Shown here in pieces: positions 17,328 through 25,856 of a stretch of 64,000 nt of DNA (the first letter of the stretch is position 1; each line of letters begins with the position of its first letter). Both the position numbers and the translations under genes were made by a program. The stretch is from Streptomyces rishiriensis (lineage in GTDB: Bacteria > Actinomycetota > Actinomycetes > Streptomycetales > Streptomycetaceae): the NCBI RefSeq assembly GCF_030815485.1, contig NZ_JAUSWV010000002.1, forward strand, positions 372,001 through 436,000, in the 5' to 3' direction. The notes beneath the pieces are model-generated. The model was given only the letters and a program-made list of their open reading frames with translations, searched no databases and had not been told where the DNA came from.

Positions 17328-17668
17328 CCAGTGAGACATCCGGTACCACTCGCGGGGCGTCACAGGGGGATAGCAGAAGCGTGACGGACACCAGGCGCTG
17401 CTGGAGATGGGCGAGCAGCAGAACATTGGACTCGGCACGCCCGCGCTGGGCGGCTGTGTTGTCGGCGATCCGCAGCAGCGTACTGGAGGCATCCCGCACG
17501 CCATCGAGCCTCTCGTCCGCGCCGTGCAGGGCGCTGCCCTCGGACACCCCGGACCGCCGGCGTTTCACTGCCCGCAGTGCAAGCGGGCGGCACCCGCCGG
17601 GCTTACGGTCTGCGGCTCGTGCGGCTTCCACTTGGTCGAGGAGGGCGGCTGAAGGCTTGCCGAAAGCC
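17328..17668. other. Stretch without a supported gene
   Basis: A plus-strand frame ends in a CxxC-CxxC pattern (CPQCKRAAPAGLTVCGSCG), and a minus-strand frame has a helical stretch (ERLDGVRDASSTLLRIAD). Neither has a convincing start with a ribosome binding site or a recognisable family. Probably degenerate sequence. Confidence 0.35.
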
Positions 17669-17812
17669 TCACTTGGTCAGTCGGCGGTGGCAGGTGAGGG
17701 CTACGGCGATGCCGACGAAGGCGAGGAAGTGCTCGGCCTTGCGTTCGTAGCGGCGGTGCAGACGCCGACATCCGGCGAGCCAGGACACTGTCCTCTCCAC
17801 AACTCTCGGGGA
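17669..17812 (-). pseudogene. Transposase C-terminal relic (IS5/IS1182-like)
   Basis: The minus strand reads PRVVERTVSWLAGCRRLHRR, then YERKAEHFLAFVGIAVALTC and HRRLTK, ending at a TGA (17669-17671). The VERT.SWL...RR...RYER pattern is the C-terminal catalytic Glu region of IS5-type DDE transposases. Only this tail is left. Confidence 0.65.
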
Positions 17813-17833
17813 TGCGTATGACACGCCTGCTTG

Positions 17834-18740
17834 TCACAACGGCGGGACGCGGCGTGTCAGCTTCCGTCCCCATGCCTGGCCCGGCACTTCGATGTAACGG
17901 TAAGTCAGCACGCACAGCGGCAGCAGCACGGCGTAGAAAGCCACTTCGAGAACGACATTGTCCCGCTCCCCCCGGCCGGTCGTGCCGTCGGTCACCGCCA
18001 GCAGCACGGGATGCACCAGGTAGACCGAGTAGCTGATCGTTCCCAGTCCGGTCAGCCAGCGCGGTATCCGCAGGCGGCGCACCGCCAGGCCAGCACCGAA
18101 GGTGACCACGGCCAGCAGGAAAGAAACCATCCAGGCGCGCCGTCGCCGTCCCAGTACGCGCTCCCCACGGCGCAGGCGACGACCACGAGGCCTGTGCACA
18201 CCGCGTGCCGCCAGGTGCTCTGAGCATGCTCGGCCCGATAGATCGCGGTACCGAGGAACATCACGGCCAGGATGACCAAGCCCTCCCACATGGGGACTGT
18301 GCCTTTCAAGACGACCAGAGCGAGGGCCAACACTCCTCCCAGCGCGCCCCCGAACAGCCGAAGGGCGGGCGCCCCAGCGCTGGCACAGCAGATGGCGACC
18401 ACCATCGCGATCGAAGCGAGCGCCATCAGCCAGCCGGCACCGCCCTGTCCGAGAGGGCCGAGGGCGGCAGCGTGACCCCTGCCATCACACTCACAGCTGC
18501 CAGCCCGGCCAGGATTTTGACGCGCCCCTCCGCGCAGTCGCTCGCCGGAGTCGGCAGGATGCCCCTCGGGCAGATGGCCTCCTGGAGCAAGGTGACATGG
18601 GCTACGGCCACTGCGGCCACACTGTGCTGACCGAAGTCACGGACCTCCGCGATGCCCACCAGGCTGAACGCAAGGACCGCGGCCACAACCGCTGCCCACA
18701 GCGGGTACATACGAAATACCGACGGCTGCTGCCGCTGCGA
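17834..18740 (-). pseudogene. Membrane acyltransferase (acyltransferase_3 type), degraded
   Basis: Pieces of one polytopic acyltransferase occur in successive minus-strand frames. MYPLWAAVVAAVLAFSLVG and HVTLLQEA come from the N-terminal half. A gap with an internal deletion follows, then FGGALGGVLALALVVLKG and LGTAIYRAEHAQSTW in a second frame, and LGTISYSVYLVHPVLLAV with TYRYIEVPGQAWGRKL in a third. YSVYLVHP and RYIEVPGQ are typical of the OafA/exopolysaccharide O-acyltransferase C-terminus. At least two frameshifts and the lost catalytic region make it non-functional. Confidence 0.65.
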
Positions 18741-18787
18741 GCTGAGGGGGACCACCTTTCCCATGCCAGCGGGTCGACGACGGTCAC

Positions 18788-19063
18788 GTGACGGCCGTAC
18801 GGTCCGGCGACGCCGCGTTTCAGGCAGAGACCGATCACCTCTGCCACTACCAAGCGTTCCGCGAGGGAGAACACGTCTGTCTCGCCCCGAGCCAGGACCG
18901 CCCCGACGACACGAGTACCGCATGGTGGGTAACTTGGCCCGCCCCCGGCAACACCCCATACCGCATCGCTGTCCTACCCGAATGCCCCGTGACAGCTGCC
19001 GACCTCAACGACGACAGCCTGTGCCTCCACCCCGAAGGCCACCCCCACGACCACAGTTGGTAG
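18788..19063 (+). CDS. Hypothetical protein
   Basis: A 91-residue acidic protein from a GTG at 18788. The central part is well structured (HYQAFREGEHVCLAPSQDRP, then TAWWVTWPAPGNTPYRIAVL) and the end is LCLHPEGHPHDHSW, a Cys/His-rich tail seen in Streptomyces hypothetical proteins. The first 15 residues are less convincing and the true start could be slightly downstream. No function can be assigned. Confidence 0.55.
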   Translation: MTAVRSGDAAFQAETDHLCHYQAFREGEHVCLAPSQDRPDDTSTAWWVTWPAPGNTPYRIAVLPECPVTAADLNDDSLCLHPEGHPHDHSW

Positions 19064-19185
19064 GCAGTACCCCACCAGCTACATGCGAATGGCGTGGGTA
19101 GCAGACCCGAGGCTCAGGTGCCAGGTACGTCCCGGCCCTTCGGGAGGGGCGGCCGTGCTCCGTCGACGCGGGCTCGCCAGACGGG

Positions 19186-20232
19186 TCAGCACCAACGGGT
19201 GCGGGGGCAGTTCCAGCCGTCTCCATCACCCCCGCCGCCTCCGCCGGACGAGTTTCCGGAGCTGTCCGGGAAGCCGTTGGGGAACGTGCTGTTGCGACTG
19301 CGGTCGCCTGGGAACGGATCACGGTAGTCGGGGTCGCCGTCGTCGTCTCGATCGGGCAGGTCCGCCCTGCCTTCCTTGCTTTCGCCAGGCTCTGGGCAGC
19401 CGTTGTCCGGGTGCGTCAGCCCAAGGGTCACCCACGTGTCGATGGTGACGTCCGCGCCCTCGACCGGGTCAGTCGCGCATACCCGCCAGTTGTCGTACTT
19501 CCCTTCGTCGGGCAGCGTGTCGTTGAGGTAGGCCGTGGCGGCCCGCACATGATCCGCGGGGACGACGCCAAGTGCCACGACTTCCTTTCGTGCCGTCTTC
19601 CACGTCTTCCAGGTCAGCTCCGGCATTGTCGGCCATGGGATGGCACCGCCGTCCGTGCCGGGACATGGAGCGCCGGTCTGCACGGCTCCGAAGTCGATCG
19701 TTTTCGTCTCTGACATGGTCCAGCCGGTCTTCTGGAAGCAGACCGTCCAGTTGGATCGCATCCAGATGCTCTTGTCATCGTCGGACGCATTGTGGTCACT
19801 CGCGCCGAACCCTGCGGCTTCGGCCTTGTCCCGAGCCTCGTCCAGGCGCATGCCGCGGTAGTCCGCGGCTTCCGGCCGCAACTTCGGGGTCGGTGACGGA
19901 ACGTCTGGAGTTGCGGAGGGCGGGGCCAGCGTGCGGGCCGCCGCGCCCTTTCCGTCTTCCCGGGCCACGGCGGCGCCTTCCTCGGGCGGGTCAGGGAGTA
20001 CCGCACCGAGCAGCGCCATGGCGGCGATGGTGGCGGCCACCTTCGCGCCTTTCTGCCAGAGGCTGTCCTTCCACACCAGGACGATCGCTGCGATCATCGC
20101 GAGGAAACCCAGGTACTGGTTGATCAGACCGAGCAGGGGGACGGCGAGTACGAAGCCGATGCGGGCCGGCGTGGTCAACCACCAGCGGGTGGCGGGGGAC
20201 GGAGGTGACGGGAAAGCAGGCGGGTGGTTCAA
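19186..20232 (-). CDS. Membrane protein with PASTA-like extracytoplasmic domain
   Basis: A 348-residue protein. Two hydrophobic segments near the N-terminus (IGFVLAVPLLGLINQYLGFL, followed by AMIAAIVLVW, and VAATIAAMALLGAVL) are followed by a Pro/Thr-rich linker. A PASTA-like unit comes next (YRGMRLDEARDKAEAAGFG), then a mostly polar region and an acidic repeat (DLPDRDDDGDPDYRDP) that could bind calcium. A Gly/Ser-rich tail ends in RTRWC. PASTA domains often bind peptidoglycan or related ligands. The start is a TTG at 20232 because both membrane segments precede the next Met; this start is uncertain. Confidence 0.7.
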   Translation of the reverse strand: MNHPPAFPSPPSPATRWWLTTPARIGFVLAVPLLGLINQYLGFLAMIAAIVLVWKDSLWQKGAKVAATIAAMALLGAVLPDPPEEGAAVAREDGKGAAARTLAPPSATPDVPSPTPKLRPEAADYRGMRLDEARDKAEAAGFGASDHNASDDDKSIWMRSNWTVCFQKTGWTMSETKTIDFGAVQTGAPCPGTDGGAIPWPTMPELTWKTWKTARKEVVALGVVPADHVRAATAYLNDTLPDEGKYDNWRVCATDPVEGADVTIDTWVTLGLTHPDNGCPEPGESKEGRADLPDRDDDGDPDYRDPFPGDRSRNSTFPNGFPDSSGNSSGGGGGGDGDGWNCPRTRWC

Positions 20233-20985
20233 GGGTGGTGTCTTCTCTGGATTCGGAGCAGGTGAGTGACGGGCCGCAGAGGCCGTTTACCGGACATCTG
20301 CCGAGCATCGGCATCGTACAGACCACGAGATATACCTACACGTCGGGCGGAGACCATCCTGCTCCGTCTAGCGGCCCCACTCAGTGATCAATCCCCCGAT
20401 CGGCAGCGGCAGATGGACCGGTTCAGAAAAGGAACCGAGAGCAGACGCCTGGCTGAGGGACAGTGTCTCGTCACTACCAGGGAGCTGCGTACTGACTGTC
20501 CAGGTCACAACTGTAGGGATGCTACTCACCGCCGGCCATTCCCACGTGAGGGACGTGGACTCCTCGCGGCTGCGCGCAGTGCTGGACTCCGGGGCCTACT
20601 CCGCGACCGCCGACGCTGCCGCGCTGACCGACTCCGACATGACGTCCGAAACGACAGCCTGACTCACAAGTGCCCGCCCGGCCGGCACTGGGGGGGCGCT
20701 CGCGCGTCCCGGCCATGTCCACCCCAGGCTTATCCCTGCGCTGATCGTCGGTCACGACCGGGGGAAACGCCATAACGCAACAAGCGACGTACGTCCACAC
20801 CGCGTACCTGTCTCCCGACGAGCTGAGCAAGCTCCCGGAAACGCGAAGATCGCAGTCAGACGGTGCGACTGAGCGCTCCAGCTAGCCAGACGGCGGGTGA
20901 GCTTCCAGTGCCGAGGACGCCGCAAGTGTCGGGGGTGACGCGTACGGTGGCTGGACGCGACGTGAGGCGGAAGGAAACAGCTTCT
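20233..20985. other. Long stretch without a supported gene
   Basis: About 750 bases. A plus-strand frame at 20384-20662 has a locally protein-like part (GMLLTAGHSHVRDVDSSRL), and a second at about 20775-20850 reads THTAYLSPDELSKLPET-like, but neither shows a family or a good ribosome binding site. It should contain the promoter of the gene at 20986. Confidence 0.35.
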
Positions 20986-22554
20986 GTGGGGACAACGCGG
21001 ATCACGGATGCGAACCGGCTATCGATAGTGAAACCGGGGTTGGCCGAAACGCTGAACGTCGATAAGTCCGCGGTCACCGCAGACTCGCTGACGGTCGCGT
21101 CCAACCGAAAGGTCTGGTGGAACTGCCCCGACTTTCCCGAGCATGAGCCGTGGAAAGCCGTGGTGAACAACCGCACGGGAGGGTTCCGCAAACGCTACGG
21201 CACCGGATGCCCCACCTGCCGGCTGCGCCAGACATCGGTGCAAGAACTGCGGTTGAAGGCCGAGCTCAGCACGGTCCTTGCGATCGACGTCGATCGCGAT
21301 GCCGTTCACACCGCGCGTGTCGAGCGGGTCGACATGGTGGTCGACGCCGACGAACTGCGCCTGGTCCTCGAGTTCGATGGTTCCTACTTCCACGGGACCG
21401 AGCAGTCGGCCAGGAGGGACAGTGCGAAGTCCCAACGGCTGCGCGAGGATGGTTGGACCGTGGTGCGTATCAGGGAGGTCCCGCTCGACCTTCTCGACCA
21501 GACCTACGACGTGCGGGTCAGTTTCCTCGCAGAGCCGGAGGCAGCCGCGGCCGACGTCCTCGATCATTTGGTGGTGCTCCGTCTGCTGGACCCAGCAGCG
21601 GCCGAACGTTACCGGGCCTTGGACGCTCCGCAGGCGGAGGAAACGGCGCGCCAGTGGCTCCGCGAGCGCATCGGCGAGCGCGCGGCACGGAGGCTGGAGT
21701 ACTCGGCGCAGAACGACGCGTGGGACTTCATGTTCGAGGAGCTGGTGGCCTATGAGGCCAACGCCGGCGACTGCTACCCCACGGACGAGGCCTGCGTCGA
21801 CGGGCGAAGTCTGGGGCGTTGGTGCCGCAAGCAGCGAGGGCTGCAGCGCACCGGTCGCCTGCGGGCCGACCGGGCCGAGCGCCTGGCCACGATCGCCACC
21901 TGGTCCTCCCAGACCGCATATGAGGCCGGCTTCTGGGCCAGCTACGACCAGTACCTGCGGCGGGCCAATTTGCCGGATCCGGGCGAGCGGGAGAAGTCGC
22001 CGTCGCGCCGCGACGCGACCGTGTGGGCGACCAACCTCCGGAGGCGGCGGGCGGAGCTGATCACCCGCGGCGACGATCTGCCGGGCGGTCAGCTCGAGGC
22101 CATGGAGAAGGTGGCCGGTTGGTCCTGGGACCCATATCAGGACGCCCAAGACGCAAAAGTCGAGGTGATGCAGCAGTTTTGCGCCGTCACCGGCCGGCCT
22201 GTCTCGTCGATCAAGCAGCGCGAGGAGTGGAACAGTCACCCCGTGGGAGTGTGGCTCAACTCCTGGCGCGCCCGTCGCAATGTGCTGTCGGCCTCGCAGG
22301 AGGCCGAGCTCGAGGCGCTGCCGGGATGGACCTGGGACCAGCGAGGAGACCAGTGGACCTCGATGCTTCAGCAACTTGAGGACTTCGCGGCCACACGGGG
22401 CCACATACAGCCGAGCCTGACTCTCGGCGACGAGCAGGAGAAGGCGCTCGCCCGGTGGAAGCGCAACAACAAGAACCGACTACGGGGCCGCCGAGACGAC
22501 AAGGCTCTCCGGCTGCGGGCGCTGCTGGTTCAGTACGGCGAGACCCTGCCCTGA
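20986..22554 (+). CDS. Zinc-ribbon (DUF4379-like), PD-(D/E)XK-like nuclease and helicase-associated repeat protein
   Basis: About 522 residues. Residues 10-80 fit a DUF4379-type zinc ribbon (LSIVKPGLAETLN, SNRKVWWNCPDF, NNRTGG, GCPTC), with C47, C75 and C78 as metal ligands and H53 as a likely fourth. Residues 115-165 resemble a Vsr/DUF559-type endonuclease core (RVDMVVDADEL, VLEFDGSYFHG, AKSQRLREDGWTVVRIRE), with E129/D131 in the ExD-like position. The remaining 290 residues contain three or four helicase-associated (HA) repeats (WDFMFEELVAYEANAGDCYP, LGRWCRKQR; VWLNSWRARR; WTSMLQQLEDFAATRGHIQP, LARWKRNN). No helicase motor is present. The GTG at 20986 follows GGAAGGAAA. A DNA-targeting or defence role is inference. 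Confidence 0.75.
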   Translation: MGTTRITDANRLSIVKPGLAETLNVDKSAVTADSLTVASNRKVWWNCPDFPEHEPWKAVVNNRTGGFRKRYGTGCPTCRLRQTSVQELRLKAELSTVLAIDVDRDAVHTARVERVDMVVDADELRLVLEFDGSYFHGTEQSARRDSAKSQRLREDGWTVVRIREVPLDLLDQTYDVRVSFLAEPEAAAADVLDHLVVLRLLDPAAAERYRALDAPQAEETARQWLRERIGERAARRLEYSAQNDAWDFMFEELVAYEANAGDCYPTDEACVDGRSLGRWCRKQRGLQRTGRLRADRAERLATIATWSSQTAYEAGFWASYDQYLRRANLPDPGEREKSPSRRDATVWATNLRRRRAELITRGDDLPGGQLEAMEKVAGWSWDPYQDAQDAKVEVMQQFCAVTGRPVSSIKQREEWNSHPVGVWLNSWRARRNVLSASQEAELEALPGWTWDQRGDQWTSMLQQLEDFAATRGHIQPSLTLGDEQEKALARWKRNNKNRLRGRRDDKALRLRALLVQYGETLP

Positions 22555-22604
22555 CCGCCGTGAGCCCTGGCCAAACTTACCTGGGCCGCGCGGGTTGTTC
22601 ACTC

Positions 22605-22633
22605 CGGAGCACTCCCGCGTCGGCGGGAAGGAC
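22605..22633. repeat. Single sequence resembling a type I-E CRISPR repeat
   Basis: A 29-base segment beginning CGGAGCACTCCCGCG and ending GGCGGGAAGGAC. It has the length, the short dyad (CCCGC/GCGGG) and the ends of the repeats commonly seen in Streptomyces type I-E arrays. No second copy follows at spacer distance, so this is not an array. Confidence 0.25.
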
Positions 22634-22753
22634 CCGTCAGACCGGCACCACCCACTACGGCCACATCTCCGGACTCCTCGCCGCGCCCGCCCACACAACA
22701 GCAGCCCTCGCGCCGTTCGCCGACGCCGCCCTGGCCGTGTCCCTCGGGAGCTA

Positions 22754-23684
22754 GGTCCTGTCTGATAATTGATCTTGTGGTGGGTCGTGGTGAGCTGACG
22801 GATGCGGCGTGGGAGCGGATGGCGCCGCTGTTGCCGGGTGTTGACGGGCGGGGTCGTCCGTGGCGGAATCACCGGCAGGTGATCAACGGGGTGTTGTGGC
22901 GGTTGCGGACGGGTGCTCCGTGGCGTGACCTGCCGGAACGCTTTGGGCCGTGGCAGACGGTCTATGAGCGGTTCGCCCGGTGGGAGGCGGACGGGACCTG
23001 GGCCCGCCTGCTTGAGGAGGTCCAGGTCCGCGACGACTCGGTCGGGGCGGTGGAGTGGACCGTGTCGGTCGACTCCACGATCAACCGTGCCCACCAGCAC
23101 GCCGCTGGCGCCCGCAAAAAGGGGCGGCGTCGAGGGACGAACTGGAAGATCCGGAACGCGCGGCGGATCGTCAGGCGCTCGGCCGGTCCCGCGGCGGGCT
23201 GACCACGAAGGTCCACCTCGCCTGTGACGGCCGGGGCCTGCCCCTGGCCCCCCTCTTCACGCCGGGCAACGTCAACGACTCCACCGCCTTCGACGCGGTC
23301 CTGGACGCGGTGAGAGTGCCCCGGACCGGCGTCGGTCGGCCGCGCCGCAGGCCCGACGCGGTCATCGCCGACAAAGCGTATTCGTCACGGGCGATCCGCC
23401 AGACGCTGCGGCGCCGCGGCATCCGGGCGGTGATCCCGGAGAGAGCGGACCAGAAGGCCAACCGGATACGGCGCGGCCGGGCCGGCGGCAGACCACCGGC
23501 CTTCGACCGCGATCTCTACAAGGCCCGCAACGTCGTCGAACGCTGCTTCAACCGGCTCAAGCAGTTCCGCGCCATCGCGACCCGCTTCGACAAACTCGCC
23601 GCCCGCTACCGGACCGGACTCCACCTCGCGGCACTCATCCTCTGGCTCCGCGAAACCCAACAAGATCATTTGTCAGGCAGGTCC
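22754..23684 (+). mobile_element. IS5-type insertion sequence (copy 2), apparently intact
   Basis: A 24-bp imperfect terminal inverted repeat: the left end begins GGTCCTGTCTGATAATTGAT and the right end, read inward, GGACCTGCCTGACAAATGAT, both continuing CTTG. The flanks are CTA and TAG, so CTAG is present at both edges (22751-22754 and 23684-23687), consistent with a TA duplication. About 931 bp. It carries a two-frame transposase with a slip site. Confidence 0.82.
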
Positions 23685-23687
23685 TAG
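22777..23687 (+). CDS. IS5-type transposase, orfA and orfB joined by -1 frameshift
   Basis: orfA (22777-23202) starts GTG and encodes ELTDAAWERMAPLLPGV, WRLRTGAPWRDLPERFGPW and [16 protein letters not shown] with the first catalytic Asp. An AAAAAGGGG run at 23116-23124 is a typical slip site. orfB continues in the -1 frame (SRGGLTTKVHLACDGRGLPL; VIADKAYSSRAIRQTLRRRG with the second Asp; ARNVVERCFNRLKQFRAIAT with the Glu). The TAG stop at 23685-23687 is supplied by the target sequence. No other lesion is seen, so the element may be active. Confidence 0.8.
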
Positions 23688-24094
23688 CGGACCTGGGTGT
23701 TGGTACTCGAGAAGCGGGCGCTGCCGTTTCCCGATTCGGATTCCTCAGTGAGGAGCTGATCGCGTCCAGGCTGCCGCTGAAGGAACAACTCCGGTCGACG
23801 CCGGTTGGGGAGAAACCCGATCACGCTCCATGTTCCCTTTCTCCGTTCGCCACCTCCCAGGTGCCCATCGGCTGCTGACCAATGGGCGGCTGTGCGCGTA
23901 TGCCGCCGGGTGAGAGACCTGCCGTCCTGATCCTCATGGTGGACGGGCGCACCGGGCTGCTCGGCCAGCGGGAGGGGCCTCTCGTGCGCGCCCAGCGGCA
24001 GACCGCGCACCCGCGCGGCGGACTGGACCTCGGCGCCACCCACACCCGGCCCCGCCGTCCGTGCGCGGGGCCGGGCCGGCCGACGGCGATCAGT
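23688..24094. other. Intergenic region after IS element
   Basis: About 400 bases with no recognisable gene on either strand apart from the hairpin at 24046-24074. Confidence 0.4.
24046..24074 (-). terminator. Hairpin downstream of esterase operon
   Basis: CCGGCCCCGC (24046-24055) and GCGGGGCCGG (24065-24074) form a perfect 10-bp stem with a 9-base loop, 20 bases after the stop of the tannase-like gene. There is no U-tract, as is common in Streptomyces terminators. Confidence 0.6.
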
Positions 24095-25855
24095 TCACGC
24101 CTTGCCCTTGCTGACCACCCACTTGCCGTGGATCCAGTTGCCGACCGTCTCGTAGCCGGAGCGGAACGAGCTGAGCCAGTTCAAGGTCAGGTTCGCCTCC
24201 GCCGTGGACCGCACGGGGGTGTAGCTGCTCGCCTCGTCCGCCGGTCCCCCCGTGGTGTTCCCGGCGATGTACGGAAAGGGGTACGCGGGTCGCGTCGCAG
24301 TGGTCTTCCCGCTGGTGTCGACCGCCGTGGTGAGCAGGCTGTCCGGTGCCTCGCCCTTGGTGACCCAGGCGACGACGGCGGTCAGCGCGTCCAGCTTGTC
24401 CGGGCCCTGGCCGCCGCCGCAGTGGGCGACGCCCGGGAGCAGGAACAGCCGGGCGAAACTGCTGGTGGCCGCCGCTCCTCCCATGACGTTCTGCACTGCC
24501 TTGTAGTACGCCATGGTGCCCACAGCCGGGATGTGCTGGTCGCGCAGGCCGTGCCAGAGGATCAGCTTGCCGCCGGCCTTCTTGAACGCGGTCAGGTCGG
24601 GGTCGGTGGCGTCATACGTGCCCTCGTTCGGCTGCATGATCTTCTTGAAGTAGGCCGCCGTGAACTTGACGTCCCTGTACGTCAGTTCCGGGTGCGGCTC
24701 GTCGAAGACCTGGTAACGGATGGTCTCCCGGACGAAGCTCATGTCGCCGGTGGTGCCGGTCGCCGTCGTGGGCACGATGATCCCGGCCCAGTTCAGTTCC
24801 GATCCGCGCAGCTGGTAGCCCGGGTAGAGGAGTGCACCGTGCTCGTCGGTCGGGCCGGCGTAGATGCGGCGCAAGGTGGTGACCTGGTCGGAGGTGAGGC
24901 AGAAGTCGGAGGCTGTGGAGGTCTGTCCTGCCTTGCACGTGATGCTCGCCGGGTCCCAGCCGCAGGCCAGCGGGTCGGTGACGATCCCGTCGGCGGGGGC
25001 GTCACAGCCCTTGAGGACCGCCGCGTGCAGGGGCGCGAGGTCGGCTGTGGTGATGGTCGCCGGGCCGCCGTTCAGGAAGACGGACTGGGCGGTCCAGGCG
25101 TGCGAGAAGGTGTTCAGCGCGGTGAAATTGTTGGCGGGTGCGCCGGCGACGATGCCGTCGAAGTCGGTCGGGTAGCGCTGGGCCTCGGTCAGGGCCTGGT
25201 GGCCGCCCTGGGAGCAGCCGTCGAAGTAGGAGTGGGTGGCCGACTGACCGTAGTACTGCTTGACGAGGACCTTGGCGACCTGGGCCAGCCAGTGGTCGGA
25301 CTTGTAGCCGAAGTCGGCGCGCAGGGCGGCGTCGGTGGAGAACAGGCCGCCGCCCTGGTAATGGCCCTCGTCGCTGGAGCCGACCGCGAAGGCGCCGCTG
25401 GTCAGCGGGACACAGCCGTACGACGCGGCGGCGTTGCCCGTGCTGACGTTGCCGCACAGGCCCCCGCAACCGAGCTGCAAATAGTCGGCCTGCCAGCCGG
25501 TCTGCGGGAGGCGCAGCTGGAAGTGGATCTGCGGGGCGATCACGCCCTGCACATTGCAGTACGCCCAGTTACCGAGCGTGTTGTCTGCGGCGGGCACCTC
25601 GGCGGCGGAGGTGATCTCGAACGGCACGTCCGGTACGGCGGCCGCGAGGTCCAGGGAGGCCACCTGGGAGCAGGCCATGGCCGGGGCGATGCCGGAGTCG
25701 GTCGCGGCGGCGCTGACCCCGGTGACCGTCCGCGCACTGTCGGGGGAGCCGGCGGCGAGTGCCGCACCGCCCCCGGTGACCAGCGCGATCCCGGCGGCCA
25801 GGACGGTGAACCGGGCGACCTTTCTCCTACGGAACCAGGTGCTCAGTACGGTCAT
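24095..25855 (-). CDS. Tannase/feruloyl esterase-family secreted protein
   Basis: A 586-residue predicted exported esterase, likely acting on plant phenolic esters. It starts at ATG 25855 (MTVLSTWFRRRKVARFTV) with a signal peptide ending near AALAAG. The family signature is present: YFDGCSQGGHQALTEAQRYP, where Cys-Ser forms the CS half of the CS-D-HC motif; LILWHGLRDQHIPAVGT with the catalytic Asp; and LLPGVAHCGGGQGPD with the His-Cys pair. The Cys before Ser and the Cys after His are expected to form a disulfide. Its start lies one base after the stop of the upstream carboxylesterase gene, so the two form an operon. Confidence 0.9.
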   Translation of the reverse strand: MTVLSTWFRRRKVARFTVLAAGIALVTGGGAALAAGSPDSARTVTGVSAAATDSGIAPAMACSQVASLDLAAAVPDVPFEITSAAEVPAADNTLGNWAYCNVQGVIAPQIHFQLRLPQTGWQADYLQLGCGGLCGNVSTGNAAASYGCVPLTSGAFAVGSSDEGHYQGGGLFSTDAALRADFGYKSDHWLAQVAKVLVKQYYGQSATHSYFDGCSQGGHQALTEAQRYPTDFDGIVAGAPANNFTALNTFSHAWTAQSVFLNGGPATITTADLAPLHAAVLKGCDAPADGIVTDPLACGWDPASITCKAGQTSTASDFCLTSDQVTTLRRIYAGPTDEHGALLYPGYQLRGSELNWAGIIVPTTATGTTGDMSFVRETIRYQVFDEPHPELTYRDVKFTAAYFKKIMQPNEGTYDATDPDLTAFKKAGGKLILWHGLRDQHIPAVGTMAYYKAVQNVMGGAAATSSFARLFLLPGVAHCGGGQGPDKLDALTAVVAWVTKGEAPDSLLTTAVDTSGKTTATRPAYPFPYIAGNTTGGPADEASSYTPVRSTAEANLTLNWLSSFRSGYETVGNWIHGKWVVSKGKA

Positions 25856-25856
25856 G

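Noticed and set aside
17314..17631. A minus-strand helical ORF ending at 17314
   Set aside because: It overlaps the end of the hydrolase gene, has no credible start and no family.
17407..17652. A possible small zinc-ribbon protein (CPQCKRAAPAGLTVCGSCG)
   Set aside because: The frame before the Cys pairs is not protein-like, there is no ribosome binding site, and a competing frame exists on the other strand.
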